Notes: generated by a model not told the origin, from the letters alone. 64,000 nucleotides of DNA from Nitrospirota bacterium (GCA_015492645.1 WGER01000031.1:1-64000); one strand, 5' to 3'; numbered from the stretch's first letter, positions 1 to 9,185 are shown. A program made the numbers and translations.

Positions 1-2
1 GC

Positions 3-143
3 TATGACCCTGTATTTGTGCCAGATGGTTATGATAAGACCTTTGCTGAACTGGGGCCTGAGATAAAAAATCGGATAAGCCACAGGGCGAAGGCGATTGC
101 CAAATTCAAAGAGTTCCTGAAGGGGCTTCTGCCGAAAGAGTGA
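3..143 (+). CDS. rdgB: RdgB/HAM1-type XTP/dITP diphosphatase, C-terminal fragment (truncated by window start)
   Basis: Partial frame reads [41 protein letters not shown], typical HAM1 C-terminus; stop overlaps the next start. Confidence 0.85.
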   Translation, partial: YDPVFVPDGYDKTFAELGPEIKNRISHRAKAIAKFKEFLKGLLPKE

Positions 144-1906
144 GGGCCTGTGTAGAGAGATTAACTAAGAAGGTCTATCTCTTCAAACTCGGCCCCCACA
201 CCTCCCTTATTATTATGGCATTTCTGATCGGCCTGCTTAGTGGTGGTGCAAACATGCTCTTCCGCGGGTGTCTGGAACTGTCCAGGGCCTTTATCTTTGA
301 AGGGATGGGAAACCTGTTCGGTGTACATAAAGGGGGTATCCACAGGATTTTAACCCCTCTTTTGCCTGTCACAGGTGCACTGCTTTTGATACCCCTTGCC
401 TATAGATTTCCAGGTGAGGTCTATGGCTATGGCTTCCCTGACTTTCTTGAGAAGGTGAACCTGAAAGACGGAATTATAAGGTTAAAGAGCATCATTGTCA
501 AATTGGTTGCCCCCTCTCTTACCATAGGATCGGGGGGATCTGCAGGGGTTGAGGGTCCCATCGCACAGATCGGCGGGGGTATAGGTTCCCTGGTGGGGCA
601 GGCGTTTCGTGTCTCTGGTAACAGGATGAAACTATTGATTGCCGCAGGTGCAGCCGGGGGTATCGCGGCAACATTTAATGCCCCAATTACGGGTGTCATG
701 TTTGCTACCGAGATTGTCCTCCTTGGTAACTTTGAACTAACCTCCTTTGGTGCAATTGTGGTATCCGCAGGGATGGCCACAGCCATATCCAGGGTGTACT
801 ATGGGGCCAGTCCAGTATTTGCTGTCCCGGAGTATGCATTGAGAGGGCTCTGGGAGACACCCTTTTATCTTCTTCTGGGCCTTGTGGTAGGACCACTGGC
901 AGTGGTGTATATAAAGGTCTTTTACCTTGTTAAGGAGTTCTTTGAGAGGAAAAATCTCAGTGTATACGTAAAGCCTGTGGTAGGCGCCTTTTTAGTAGGT
1001 GTCATAGGAGTGTTTTTTCCTCAGATCCTCGGAGACGGATATGAGTATATTGAGAAGGCCTTTAGGGGAGAGATGGTCTTTAAGATGATGGTTGTACTCG
1101 TCTTTCTGAAGATACTCGCCACATCACTGACCATTGGCTCAGGGGGAGCAGGTGGTGTGTTTGCCCCTTCTCTGTTTATTGGTGCGATGCTTGGAGGTGC
1201 CTTCGGTGCACTGGTACACAGGTTGTTTCCGGAATACACATCATCTGCAGGTGCCTACTCAATGGTTGGTGTGGGTGCCTTTCTTTCAGCGGTCACACAT
1301 GCCCCTCTTACAGGTATGTTCCTATTACTGGAAATGACAGGCAATTATAAGATTATAATCCCCATTATGTTTGCCACCACTATTGGAACCTTTGTTGCGC
1401 ACAGGCTTCTGAGGGAGTCTATAGATACCTATGAACTTGCCAGGAAGGGTGTCAATATCCATTCTGGCAGAGAGGTGTCCATACTCAGTTCCATCAAGGT
1501 TAAGGATGTAATGAGGAGAGACTTTATAACAGTGAGGGACAGGGTAAATCTCAGAGAGTTTATTGATATGGTAATCTCCAGTGGTGGGGGTTTTTATTAT
1601 CCTGTTGTGAACTCCAAGGGTGAGATGGTGGGGATAATCTCCCTGCAGGATGTCAGAAAGGTCCTTTTCGAGGATTATATAAAGGAGATAGTTACAGTGG
1701 GGGAACTTGCAACAGAGGATGTCCTTGTATTGAGGCCGGATGATGACCTCCTTACTGCCCTCCACCATTTTGCAGAAATGGATATAGATGAGATACCTGT
1801 AGTTGCCCCGGATAACCCTAAAAAGGTGGTAGGGATGCTCAGGAGAGGAGATGTCCTTTCTGTATACAACAGGGAGTTGATAAGACACTCAACAGAGAGT
1901 GCATGA
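140..1906 (+). CDS. ClC-family chloride channel/transporter with C-terminal CBS pair
   Basis: [16 protein letters not shown] and [16 protein letters not shown] motifs; C-terminal CBS-like repeats. Confidence 0.92.
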   Translation: MRACVERLTKKVYLFKLGPHTSLIIMAFLIGLLSGGANMLFRGCLELSRAFIFEGMGNLFGVHKGGIHRILTPLLPVTGALLLIPLAYRFPGEVYGYGFPDFLEKVNLKDGIIRLKSIIVKLVAPSLTIGSGGSAGVEGPIAQIGGGIGSLVGQAFRVSGNRMKLLIAAGAAGGIAATFNAPITGVMFATEIVLLGNFELTSFGAIVVSAGMATAISRVYYGASPVFAVPEYALRGLWETPFYLLLGLVVGPLAVVYIKVFYLVKEFFERKNLSVYVKPVVGAFLVGVIGVFFPQILGDGYEYIEKAFRGEMVFKMMVVLVFLKILATSLTIGSGGAGGVFAPSLFIGAMLGGAFGALVHRLFPEYTSSAGAYSMVGVGAFLSAVTHAPLTGMFLLLEMTGNYKIIIPIMFATTIGTFVAHRLLRESIDTYELARKGVNIHSGREVSILSSIKVKDVMRRDFITVRDRVNLREFIDMVISSGGGFYYPVVNSKGEMVGIISLQDVRKVLFEDYIKEIVTVGELATEDVLVLRPDDDLLTALHHFAEMDIDEIPVVAPDNPKKVVGMLRRGDVLSVYNRELIRHSTESA

Positions 1907-1909
1907 AAC

Positions 1910-2665
1910 TTAGGCATTCGATATATGGGTGCTCAATTTCAGATACAGAAAATACTCCACATTGCCCTTTTTCTGGCCATGCACTGAGGAGGGCATCTGC
2001 CCGAGAACCTGAAAGCCAAGTACCTTTGACAGTTCCATCACCTTCTCTACTGCCTTCAGTCTCTTTTTTTCGTCCCTCACCACACCTCCCCTTTCCACCT
2101 CCTCAGGCCCCACTTCAAACTGTGGCTTTACAAGAGCAAGGACCTCTCCCTCTGGTTTTAAAAACTCCTTTGCCTTTGGAAGGACCTTTTCAAGGGAGAT
2201 GAAGGAGACATCAATGGTTATGAGGTCCATCTCTTCAGGGACTTTATCTCTGGGTAGATGCCTGATATTCGTCCTTTCAAGGACCACTACCCTTGGGTCC
2301 TGCCTCAGACTCCAGTGCAATTGCCCATAGCCCACATCCACTGCATAGACCCTTTTAGCCCCATGCTTGAGGAGGCAATCAGTAAAACCACCGGTTGAGG
2401 CCCCTATGTCCATTGCCACTTTGTCCCGCACATCCAGAATAAACTTTCTCAATGCCTCCTCTAACTTCAGCCCTCCACGGCTCACATAGGGCAGTGTCTC
2501 CTTTACTGTTATCTCTGCATCCAGAGAGACCATATGGCCTGGTTTTGTTACAGGATGGCCATTTACAAGGACCTGTCCCTCTATTATCAGCGCCCTTGCC
2601 TTCTGTCGGGATTCCACAAGGCCTCTTTCTGTTATTAAGACATCAAGTCTCTTTCTGGCAGGCAT
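1910..2665 (-). CDS. tlyA: TlyA-family rRNA (cytidine-2'-O)-methyltransferase (S4 domain + FtsJ-like)
   Basis: MPARKRLDVLITERGLVESRQKARALIIEGQVLVNG S4 domain, MDIGASTGGFTDCLL SAM motif. Confidence 0.92.
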   Translation of the reverse strand: MPARKRLDVLITERGLVESRQKARALIIEGQVLVNGHPVTKPGHMVSLDAEITVKETLPYVSRGGLKLEEALRKFILDVRDKVAMDIGASTGGFTDCLLKHGAKRVYAVDVGYGQLHWSLRQDPRVVVLERTNIRHLPRDKVPEEMDLITIDVSFISLEKVLPKAKEFLKPEGEVLALVKPQFEVGPEEVERGGVVRDEKKRLKAVEKVMELSKVLGFQVLGQMPSSVHGQKKGNVEYFLYLKLSTHISNA

Positions 2666-2724
2666 GGAATCCTTTGTGGGTACTATCTGAGTCTTTCTAT
2701 AGCCTTTTGAATTTCTTCAATGAA

Positions 2725-2856
2725 TCATCCTGTCTTTTTCACCCTTGAGCCGAACACCACCACCTTTTTCACTTCTTTCACATTAGAAAGTGCCTTATGT
2801 ATGGCCTCAAGGGCTGCCTCCTCTGTGGGAAGAGACAATATCAAAGGCCTTTTCAT
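2725..2856 (-). pseudogene. Remnant of a minimal nucleotidyltransferase (MNT) N-terminus
   Basis: Manual translation MKRPLILSLPTEEAALEAIHKALSNVKEVKKVVVFGSRVKKTG*; VVVFGSR resembles the MNT GS motif, then stops prematurely. Confidence 0.4.
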
Positions 2857-3007
2857 ATAGGTAGTTTAAAACAATAAAAGATCCCATGTAAACAAAGGGC
2901 CATACCTCCTATATCCTCTATTCCCTAATAATCAGGCACTATGCCTTCTGCAACTATTGGCAATTAAGCAGAAGTGGGTATATTTAGGCACATATATTGT
3001 AAATGGT

Positions 3008-3223
3008 TCAGAGAGGATGAGGTGGATATACTGGAGGGTAAGGGACAATATTTCTTGCGACAGTCTTTATCTCTTCATAATTTTCAAAAACCTTCTCTTT
3101 TGAGGATAATAAATCAAAAAATGCCAGTTCTTCCTCGCTCAGGAAAAGACTCTTCCCCTCCTCCCGGCTCTTTCTTATCTCTTTTGCTATTTCTATAAGT
3201 TCATCTAATGATATCCGCCGCAC
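3008..3223 (-). pseudogene. C-terminal remnant of type I restriction enzyme HsdR (DUF3387-like)
   Basis: ISLDELIEIAKEIRKSREEGKSLFLSEEELAFFDLL resembles the DUF3387 tail of HsdR; no helicase/nuclease portion present. Confidence 0.5.
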
Positions 3224-3270
3224 TTAATAGTCTCACATTGTATTTTTCAATTATCTTTTTTACCAGTGTT

Positions 3271-3434
3271 CCAAAATAACCTCCGAGAGTATACACAGGC
3301 GGTGTACCGAGTAGCAGAGGTCGGATATCAGAGGTCAGAAGTCGGAATTTTCCTTAGTTTTCTGATCTCTGACTTCAGACTTCTGACCTCTGTTTTTAGG
3401 CATACCGCCTGTGCCTCAATCCTATTTGGGACAG
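3271..3434 (+). repeat. MITE-like element, family 1 copy A
   Basis: CCAAAATAACC...GTATACACAGGCGGTGTACCG...CATACCGCCTGTGCCTCAATCCTATTTGGGACAG ends; hairpin core of GAGGTCAGAAGTC-type repeats; related copies at 32252 and 58931. Confidence 0.85.
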
Positions 3435-3498
3435 ATATGCTTTTTTAGCATTTCATATAAGGAACCGATATCTAAAAGGATTATTTTCAAATAGGCTC

Positions 3499-4125
3499 TT
3501 AGAGCAGAAGGCTTCTCAGGAAAATGATGACTGGAAAGATTATGTAATCCGTTATCCTGAGAAAGATCAGACCTATAAGGATGAAGAAGCCGTAAGGCTC
3601 AAGTCGGCTGTAGGCTATTGCCTGTTTATATGGCAGAACTCCCATCAGTATCTTGCTTCCGTCAAGGGGTGGTACAGGCAGGAGGTTGAACACAGCAAGC
3701 CCAATATTGAGTGTAACACTCAGTTTGAGCATCATCCCCATAGGCAGCAATACCTTATCAACAAGGGGGCCTGATCCCAATGGCATGTTCACGAGGAGCC
3801 TGAATAGTATCGCTGACACCACAGCCACCAAAAGGTTTGAGGCTGGACCAGCCAGACTCACCCATATCATGTCCCTTTTGGGGTCTCTGAGATTATAGGG
3901 ATTTACAGGTACTGGTTTGGCCCATCCTATCATCCTGGTGAAGACAAAGACGAGGGTCCCTATCGGATCGAGATGCTTCAAGGGATTCAGAGTGAGTCTT
4001 CCGGCCATCTTTGCAGTAGGGTCACCCAGCCTGTAGGCAACAAGTCCATGGGCGAGTTCATGGACTGTTACTGCCAGCAACATGGGTGGTGTGAGCAGGA
4101 CTATGATAAGCAGTATATCTCTCAT
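3499..4125 (-). CDS. Site-2 protease family (M50) membrane metalloprotease
   Basis: VTVHELAHGLVAYRLGDPTAKMAGRLTLNPLKHLDP HExxH motif, NLLPVPPLDGSKIL. Confidence 0.92.
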   Translation of the reverse strand: MRDILLIIVLLTPPMLLAVTVHELAHGLVAYRLGDPTAKMAGRLTLNPLKHLDPIGTLVFVFTRMIGWAKPVPVNPYNLRDPKRDMIWVSLAGPASNLLVAVVSAILFRLLVNMPLGSGPLVDKVLLPMGMMLKLSVTLNIGLAVFNLLPVPPLDGSKILMGVLPYKQAIAYSRLEPYGFFILIGLIFLRITDYIIFPVIIFLRSLLL

Positions 4126-4317
4126 CCTTAATCATAACCCATCCTGAGGAGGGATTTCAAACGTCCTACTTTAACGGAGGGCGGCAAGAATTTTTCTATA
4201 ATGGATTTGTCCCCTCTTTAAAGTTGTCCTTTGTTCAATTAACCCTCAGTTCAGCAGTTGAAGCCCTCCTGATGTCTCTTTTTAGACAGGGCCATAAACT
4301 TGTATCTTTAGTCTCTG

Positions 4318-4531
4318 CTGTCCAAAATAATCTGTGACAGATGAACGCAGGCGGTATGCCGAAGAAACAGAATTTAGGACACCTTTGAGAAATAAGGTTT
4401 TCCACCTGCCAGAGCATTTGAGTTACTTTAAAAAAGACAATGCCCCATAAAAAGGTTAGCCTCCCTTAAATCCTGTCCATTAATTCTGTTTCTGAGGTAT
4501 GCCGCCTGCCTGTTACACCTATTCTGGACAG
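4318..4531 (+). repeat. MITE-like element, family 1 variant (copy D) with a different interior
   Basis: CTGTCCAAAATAATCTG start and ATTCTGGACAG end; inner arms gcaggcggtatgccgaagaaacagaattta / taattctgtttctgaggtatgccgcctgc. Confidence 0.7.
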
Positions 4532-4551
4532 ATATGATCTTTAGTGTATTT

Positions 4552-4983
4552 TCATGTTTTCTTTTTCCTCATGTAGAAACCGAGTATTAGGACAACGAAA
4601 AAGGCCACAACTGACCAAAGAAGTGCATATGAAACAAAACTGGAAAGAACTCGGTACGGTTTTCCATTAACAAAATAGGTCCAACTTCGTTTTTTTTTCA
4701 TAATCTCATCACCAATCTGGATTCGCTTCCATAGGTCACCACTTTCAGGAATAAAGATTCGGTCGTTTTTATCGGTTTTCACGTAAAATCCGGCTTTTCG
4801 AAAGACGTCTTGAATATATCGCCTACGCGCTCGCACGATATGCTTAGAGACAACCTTGCCCGAACCGTGTGTGTTATATACCCATGCCCCATCCCAGAAG
4901 AGAAAAACAACGAAAAGGAGCAATGCAACAAAAAAAGCTCCTGGTACCGTCCACGGGTCGAACCACGGATTTCGATTCGACAT
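4552..4983 (-). CDS. Hypothetical membrane protein (two predicted TM segments)
   Basis: 143-aa ORF with hydrophobic N- and C-terminal segments; no family recognised. Confidence 0.55.
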   Translation of the reverse strand: MSNRNPWFDPWTVPGAFFVALLLFVVFLFWDGAWVYNTHGSGKVVSKHIVRARRRYIQDVFRKAGFYVKTDKNDRIFIPESGDLWKRIQIGDEIMKKKRSWTYFVNGKPYRVLSSFVSYALLWSVVAFFVVLILGFYMRKKKT

Positions 4984-5385
4984 TTTCTCCTCTTATTTTT
5001 ATTGTTTATTTATTCTAAATTTATTTTATAAAATTTTTCAAGAATTCTCACAAAATCCCTTTTATAATCACTCTTCGAAAACGCTAAACCGCCTCAACCC
5101 TTCTGAATTCGGAAGCCATTTTCACCGCACCCTCTCAAAGCCTTGCCTGTCAAGGTTTCAGGAGGCCACTTGCGAGAACCTCCCACATTTTAATTTAACA
5201 GGGGTCTAATAACGACTGGATTTTTCTTTTGATAAAATCGAACAAATCTTTTCTTTCTCAAAAAACAGGGCTATACATGGCATCAAAACCCGACGGTTTT
5301 TGTCAAACCATTTATCCGAGTGTTTGACCTCAGAGTTGGATTATTGATAAACTGAGAAAGTACCACCAAGCGGGAAGGAGGCAAT

Positions 5386-6132
5386 ATGCCCACTGTAGAG
5401 GAAAGGGTAGAGACACTGGAGAGTCTTCTGGGGCAGTTTATAGTGCATACAGACATTGCCCTGAGGAGGCTTGAGCGTCAGATGGAGGAGTTCAGGCGTG
5501 AGGCAGAGAAAGACAGACAGGCTATAAGGGAAGAACTCAGGACATATAAAGAAGAGGCAGAGAAAGACAGACAGGCTATAAGGGAAGAGCTCAGGACATA
5601 TAAGGAGGGATCTGAACGCCAGATACAGGCGATGAGGCATGAGATGAAGGAAATGAACAAGCGGTGGGGAGAGATTGCCAACAAGATGGGCACACTGGTG
5701 GAGGACATAGTTGTGCCGAACATAAAGGCTGTGGCGAGGGAGTTTTTTGGGTGTGAAGACATAGAGTTTTTTGGTATAAGGATAGAAAAGAGGCATCCTG
5801 AGACAGGGCAGAAGAGGGAGTTTGATGTGATAGCAGTATGTAGTGAGAGGGTGATATTGAACGAGACGAAGAGCACTCCGCGGCAGAACTACATAGATGA
5901 TTTTGTGGAGTTTGTGAAGGAGGGGAGGTTTTTTGAGTATTTTCCAGAGTACAGGGGGAGGGAGTTGGTGCCAGTGTTTGCCTCGTTGTATATGTCAGAG
6001 GAGGTGGTGAGGCAGTTGACGAAGAATAAGATATATGCGATGGCGATGAGGGAGGGCACCATGGAGATTCTTAACCCGGGCCTTAAGGCACAGGCCAAAA
6101 GTTCCAGAAAAACCCGCATGAAAAAATCCTGA
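5386..6132 (+). CDS. Coiled-coil protein with PD-(D/E)XK nuclease-like domain (DUF3782-like)
   Basis: N-terminal heptad-like coiled coil; EFDVIAVCSERVILNETKS gives D...ExK core; 18-aa tandem duplication. Confidence 0.7.
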   Translation: MPTVEERVETLESLLGQFIVHTDIALRRLERQMEEFRREAEKDRQAIREELRTYKEEAEKDRQAIREELRTYKEGSERQIQAMRHEMKEMNKRWGEIANKMGTLVEDIVVPNIKAVAREFFGCEDIEFFGIRIEKRHPETGQKREFDVIAVCSERVILNETKSTPRQNYIDDFVEFVKEGRFFEYFPEYRGRELVPVFASLYMSEEVVRQLTKNKIYAMAMREGTMEILNPGLKAQAKSSRKTRMKKS

Positions 6133-6258
6133 AGGTGCCAGAAACCTACCCTTCCGAAAATTGCCCTTAGACTTAAACTACAAATTTTGAAAGGCGACAC
6201 CACAAGTGCCTTGACCAATGTAATGACGTTTCACCCATCAGGTGAAAAAGATTGAAGG

Positions 6259-6403
6259 AGGCGGGCAGTGCTGGTGAGGCATCAAATTCAGCGATACCTT
6301 AAGTGCAGAGGCCAGTGTCACAACCTCTGTGTCTGAAGAGGGTTACAACCTCATGTAATAAAATCTATCGCATAATTTGTGTCCGAACCAGCACTGCCCG
6401 CCT
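6259..6403 (+). repeat. Inverted-repeat element with perfect 17-bp ends
   Basis: AGGCGGGCAGTGCTGGT (6259-6275) and ACCAGCACTGCCCGCCT (6387-6403). Confidence 0.65.
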
Positions 6404-6410
6404 AAGGAAT

Positions 6411-6515
6411 CCGTCGCATAAATCCTGTTTTGAGGCAGTCCCTCTGCCCCAAAAAATCTCTGATTTTGTGGGGATCCCCTGCCGTTAAAACAACTATTTC
6501 TAACGGCATTCTACG
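6411..6515 (+). repeat. Family 2 repeat with hairpin core
   Basis: GTCGCATAAATCCTGTTTTGAGGCAG... core CCCCAAAAAATCTCTGATTTTGTGGGG (6447-6473); related to copies near 19.1, 19.4 and 38.6 kb. Confidence 0.7.
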
Positions 6516-6607
6516 GGACACTTTTTCTGCCTTGACTAAAACCCTGCAATTCTGCTAAAGTTAAACTCGTGTTTTTGATTATTCTTCAATCTTAAGAGAG
6601 GAAGACT

Positions 6608-7039
6608 ATGGCTGCTAAGAAGAAGGGGGCTAAACCTCGAAAGAGGTGCAAGGAAGACAAACAGCAGAGTTCTGAAGACCGTCAGAGAAGAATCCTGGAG
6701 ATCAGAAAGAGGTTGGTTGAAGAAAGGGAGAGACTCCTTCAGGAGGCAGAAGCAGCACTCAATACCCTGCCGGAGGAGGGGGCAGCCTTCCCGGATATGG
6801 GTGACCAGGCGACTGCAGATCTTGACAGGAGTTTCATGTTGAGATTGAGAGGCAGAGAGCAGAAACTCCTGAAAAAAATAGAACTTGCTATAGAGAAGAT
6901 CGACAATGGCACATACGGAATCTGTGAGGTCTGTGGCTGTGAGATAGGGATAAAGAGGCTGGAGGCGAGGCCTGTCACCACCATGTGTATAGACTGTAAG
7001 ACCGAGCAGGAAGAAGAAGAAAAACTGAGAGAGGTCTAA
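6608..7039 (+). CDS. dksA: DksA/TraR-family zinc finger regulator
   Basis: CEVCGCEIGIKRLEARPVTTMCIDCK zinc finger. Confidence 0.9.
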   Translation: MAAKKKGAKPRKRCKEDKQQSSEDRQRRILEIRKRLVEERERLLQEAEAALNTLPEEGAAFPDMGDQATADLDRSFMLRLRGREQKLLKKIELAIEKIDNGTYGICEVCGCEIGIKRLEARPVTTMCIDCKTEQEEEEKLREV

Positions 7040-7749
7040 AGGCCCTTTATATATCTTACTAAGGAACGGATCTGATCGATGGTCAAGGGGCCACCCTTTA
7101 TTGTTCCAAATCCGGGCATTGGTGTGCCAGGTACACCTTCCTCAATTGCCTTCCTGAGGACCTCTTCCGGTAGTCTCCTCAATTTGTCAACCGGACTTGC
7201 TATTTTGCCCCTCTGGTGACACATGAGACAGTCTGCCCAGAAGAGTTGAGCTCCTGATTTCCCTATGCCTCTGTCCACATGACACTGCCTGCAGGGTGTC
7301 CTGAAGATCTGGTCTGCCGGATAATTGAGGGTATGATACACATCTATAACATCTGCATACAACTTTATTACAACCAGGGGCCTTCTGGGATCATTGCTCT
7401 GGATCTGGACGGTCTTTGTTATCCTCCCCCTCTTTCCTTTTGTCTCCACCTTCACCTCGATCTCTGTTTCTCCACCAGGGCCTATGTGGTCTGAACTGAC
7501 CACAGTTGCAGTACAGCCTCAGGAGGAGGTCACCTTCTGGATTACCAGTGTCTCGGTCCCTATATTGAAGACCTTAAAGGTGTGTTCAAGGACATCGCCC
7601 TGCTTGACCTCTCCAAAGTCGTACTCTTCCTCCGAAACCATTATCTCAGGACCCTGTGCATGAGAGGTACCTATAGCAGATAGGAAAAAGGAGACGGAGA
7701 GCACAAATAGCACTATAGATTTAATATGAGTTACCACCTCTCCTCTCAT
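7036..7749 (-). CDS. DUF1573-domain + c-type cytochrome (two CXXCH) exported protein with in-frame UGA; candidate selenoprotein
   Basis: ORFs 7519..7749 and 7036..7503 are one reading frame interrupted only by TGA at 7521-7519: ...FNIGTETLVIQKVTSS-[UGA]-GCTATVVSSDHIGPGGETEIEVK...CRQCH...CLMCH...MPGFG; N-terminal signal peptide. Confidence 0.75.
7485..7504 (-). promoter_or_regulatory. Candidate bacterial SECIS stem-loop
   Basis: UGUGGUC-AGUUCA-GACCACA, 7-bp perfect stem; loop G is 23 nt after the UGA. Confidence 0.6.
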
Positions 7750-7808
7750 AAATACCTCACCTATCTGTTAATATACTATATAGTTACAGTATTTCGCAAA
7801 GGTGTGAT

Positions 7809-9185
7809 ATGGCAGATATACTTGTAGTGGATGATGAACAGAGACAGAGAAGTATCCTCAAGACGATCCTCTCTGAAGAGGGCTACAGGGTATATGAGGC
7901 CTCTACAGGAGAAGAGGCCCTCAAGATTCTGAAGGAGAGGGCCCCTGACCTGGTCCTCACTGACCTGAAGATGCCAGAGATGGACGGACTGCAGTTGTTG
8001 AAAAAGATAAGGGAAGCAGGGGGGAACCAGCCACCGGAGGTCCTCATAATGACCGCCTATGGGACCATCGCCTCTGCCGTGGAGGCAATCAAAAACGGTG
8101 CCTTTGATTACCTCACAAAACCCCTTGATAGAGAGACCCTCCTCATAAAGATAAGACAGGCCCTCCAGAGACAGCAACTGCTGAGGGAGAATATCTCCCT
8201 GAGAGAGGCCCTGTATGATAAGTTCAGTCTGAATGGATTGGTAGGCCGGTCCACCTCCATGCAAAATGTGATAGAGATGGTAAAGAAGGTGGCACCGACC
8301 AATGCCACTGTACTCATAGTGGGCGAGAGCGGGACAGGAAAGGAACTTGTGGCAAGGGCGATCCATTACCTGAGCCCCCGCAAAAGCAGGCCCTTCACTG
8401 CAATAAACTGTGCGAGTATCCCAGAAAGCCTCCTTGAGAGCGAGTTGTTTGGCTATGAACCCGGTGCATTCACTGGGGCCACCACAAAAAAGAAGGGGCT
8501 TTTTGAGGTCTCTGATGGTGGTACAGTATTCTTAGACGAGATTGGTGATATGCCCCTGCAGTTGCAACCAAAACTGTTAAGGGTCCTTCAGGATGGCGAG
8601 TTGAGGAGACTCGGAGGTCAGTCCCCAATAAGGGTTGATATCAGGGTGCTGGCTGCCACTCATCAAGACCTGGAGGACCTGATAGACAGGGGTCTGTTCA
8701 GAGAGGACCTCTACTACAGGCTCAGGGTCTTCACCATAAAGCTGCCTCCACTCAGAGAGAGGAGAGAGGATATCCCTCTTCTTGCAGAACACTTCCTGCG
8801 TAAATACAACCAGGAATTCGGTAAAAGGATAGAGGGCTTCTCCCGGGATGCGATGGAAGCGCTCAACAGATATCACTGGCCTGGCAATGTAAGGCAACTG
8901 CAGTCAGTGATTGAAAGGGCTGTGATAATATGTGATTCCGGCCTCATAGAACTCTCACATATAAAAGATGAACTCATAGAGAGGAAAAAAGGGGTAATAG
9001 ATATAGAGATACCTGATGAGGGGATAGTCTTTGAAGAACTGGAGAAGGAGTTGCTGAAGAAGGCGATGCAGAAGGCTAATTATGTTGCAAAGAGGGCCGC
9101 TGAACTGCTCGGGATGAGTTACAAGACCTTCTGGTACAGGTGGGAGAAATTCGGGCTGGGCAAAAAGGCCGACTCTGAGGAGTGA
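7809..9185 (+). CDS. Sigma-54-dependent response regulator (NtrC family)
   Basis: Receiver DLVLTDLKMPEMDG, AAA+ GESGTGKE and GAFTGA, C-terminal HTH. Confidence 0.95.
   Translation: MADILVVDDEQRQRSILKTILSEEGYRVYEASTGEEALKILKERAPDLVLTDLKMPEMDGLQLLKKIREAGGNQPPEVLIMTAYGTIASAVEAIKNGAFDYLTKPLDRETLLIKIRQALQRQQLLRENISLREALYDKFSLNGLVGRSTSMQNVIEMVKKVAPTNATVLIVGESGTGKELVARAIHYLSPRKSRPFTAINCASIPESLLESELFGYEPGAFTGATTKKKGLFEVSDGGTVFLDEIGDMPLQLQPKLLRVLQDGELRRLGGQSPIRVDIRVLAATHQDLEDLIDRGLFREDLYYRLRVFTIKLPPLRERREDIPLLAEHFLRKYNQEFGKRIEGFSRDAMEALNRYHWPGNVRQLQSVIERAVIICDSGLIELSHIKDELIERKKGVIDIEIPDEGIVFEELEKELLKKAMQKANYVAKRAAELLGMSYKTFWYRWEKFGLGKKADSEE

Noticed and set aside
2700-2856. Second in-frame TGA as a selenocysteine codon (KTG*FIEEIQKAIERLR*)
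   Set aside because: No conserved Cys context, another stop follows quickly, and the upstream part looks like a truncated remnant.
3271-3434. CRISPR-like array from GAGGTCAGAAGTC repeats
   Set aside because: Only short imperfect inverted/direct motifs inside one hairpin; no regular spacers and no cas genes.
3266-3448. 60-aa ORF
   Set aside because: Entirely a translation of repeat family 1 copy A.
7036-7503. Independent gene starting at GTG 7503
   Set aside because: It would begin in the middle of the DUF1573 motif, has no RBS-like sequence, and would lose its signal peptide despite carrying CXXCH motifs; one joined gene is more consistent.
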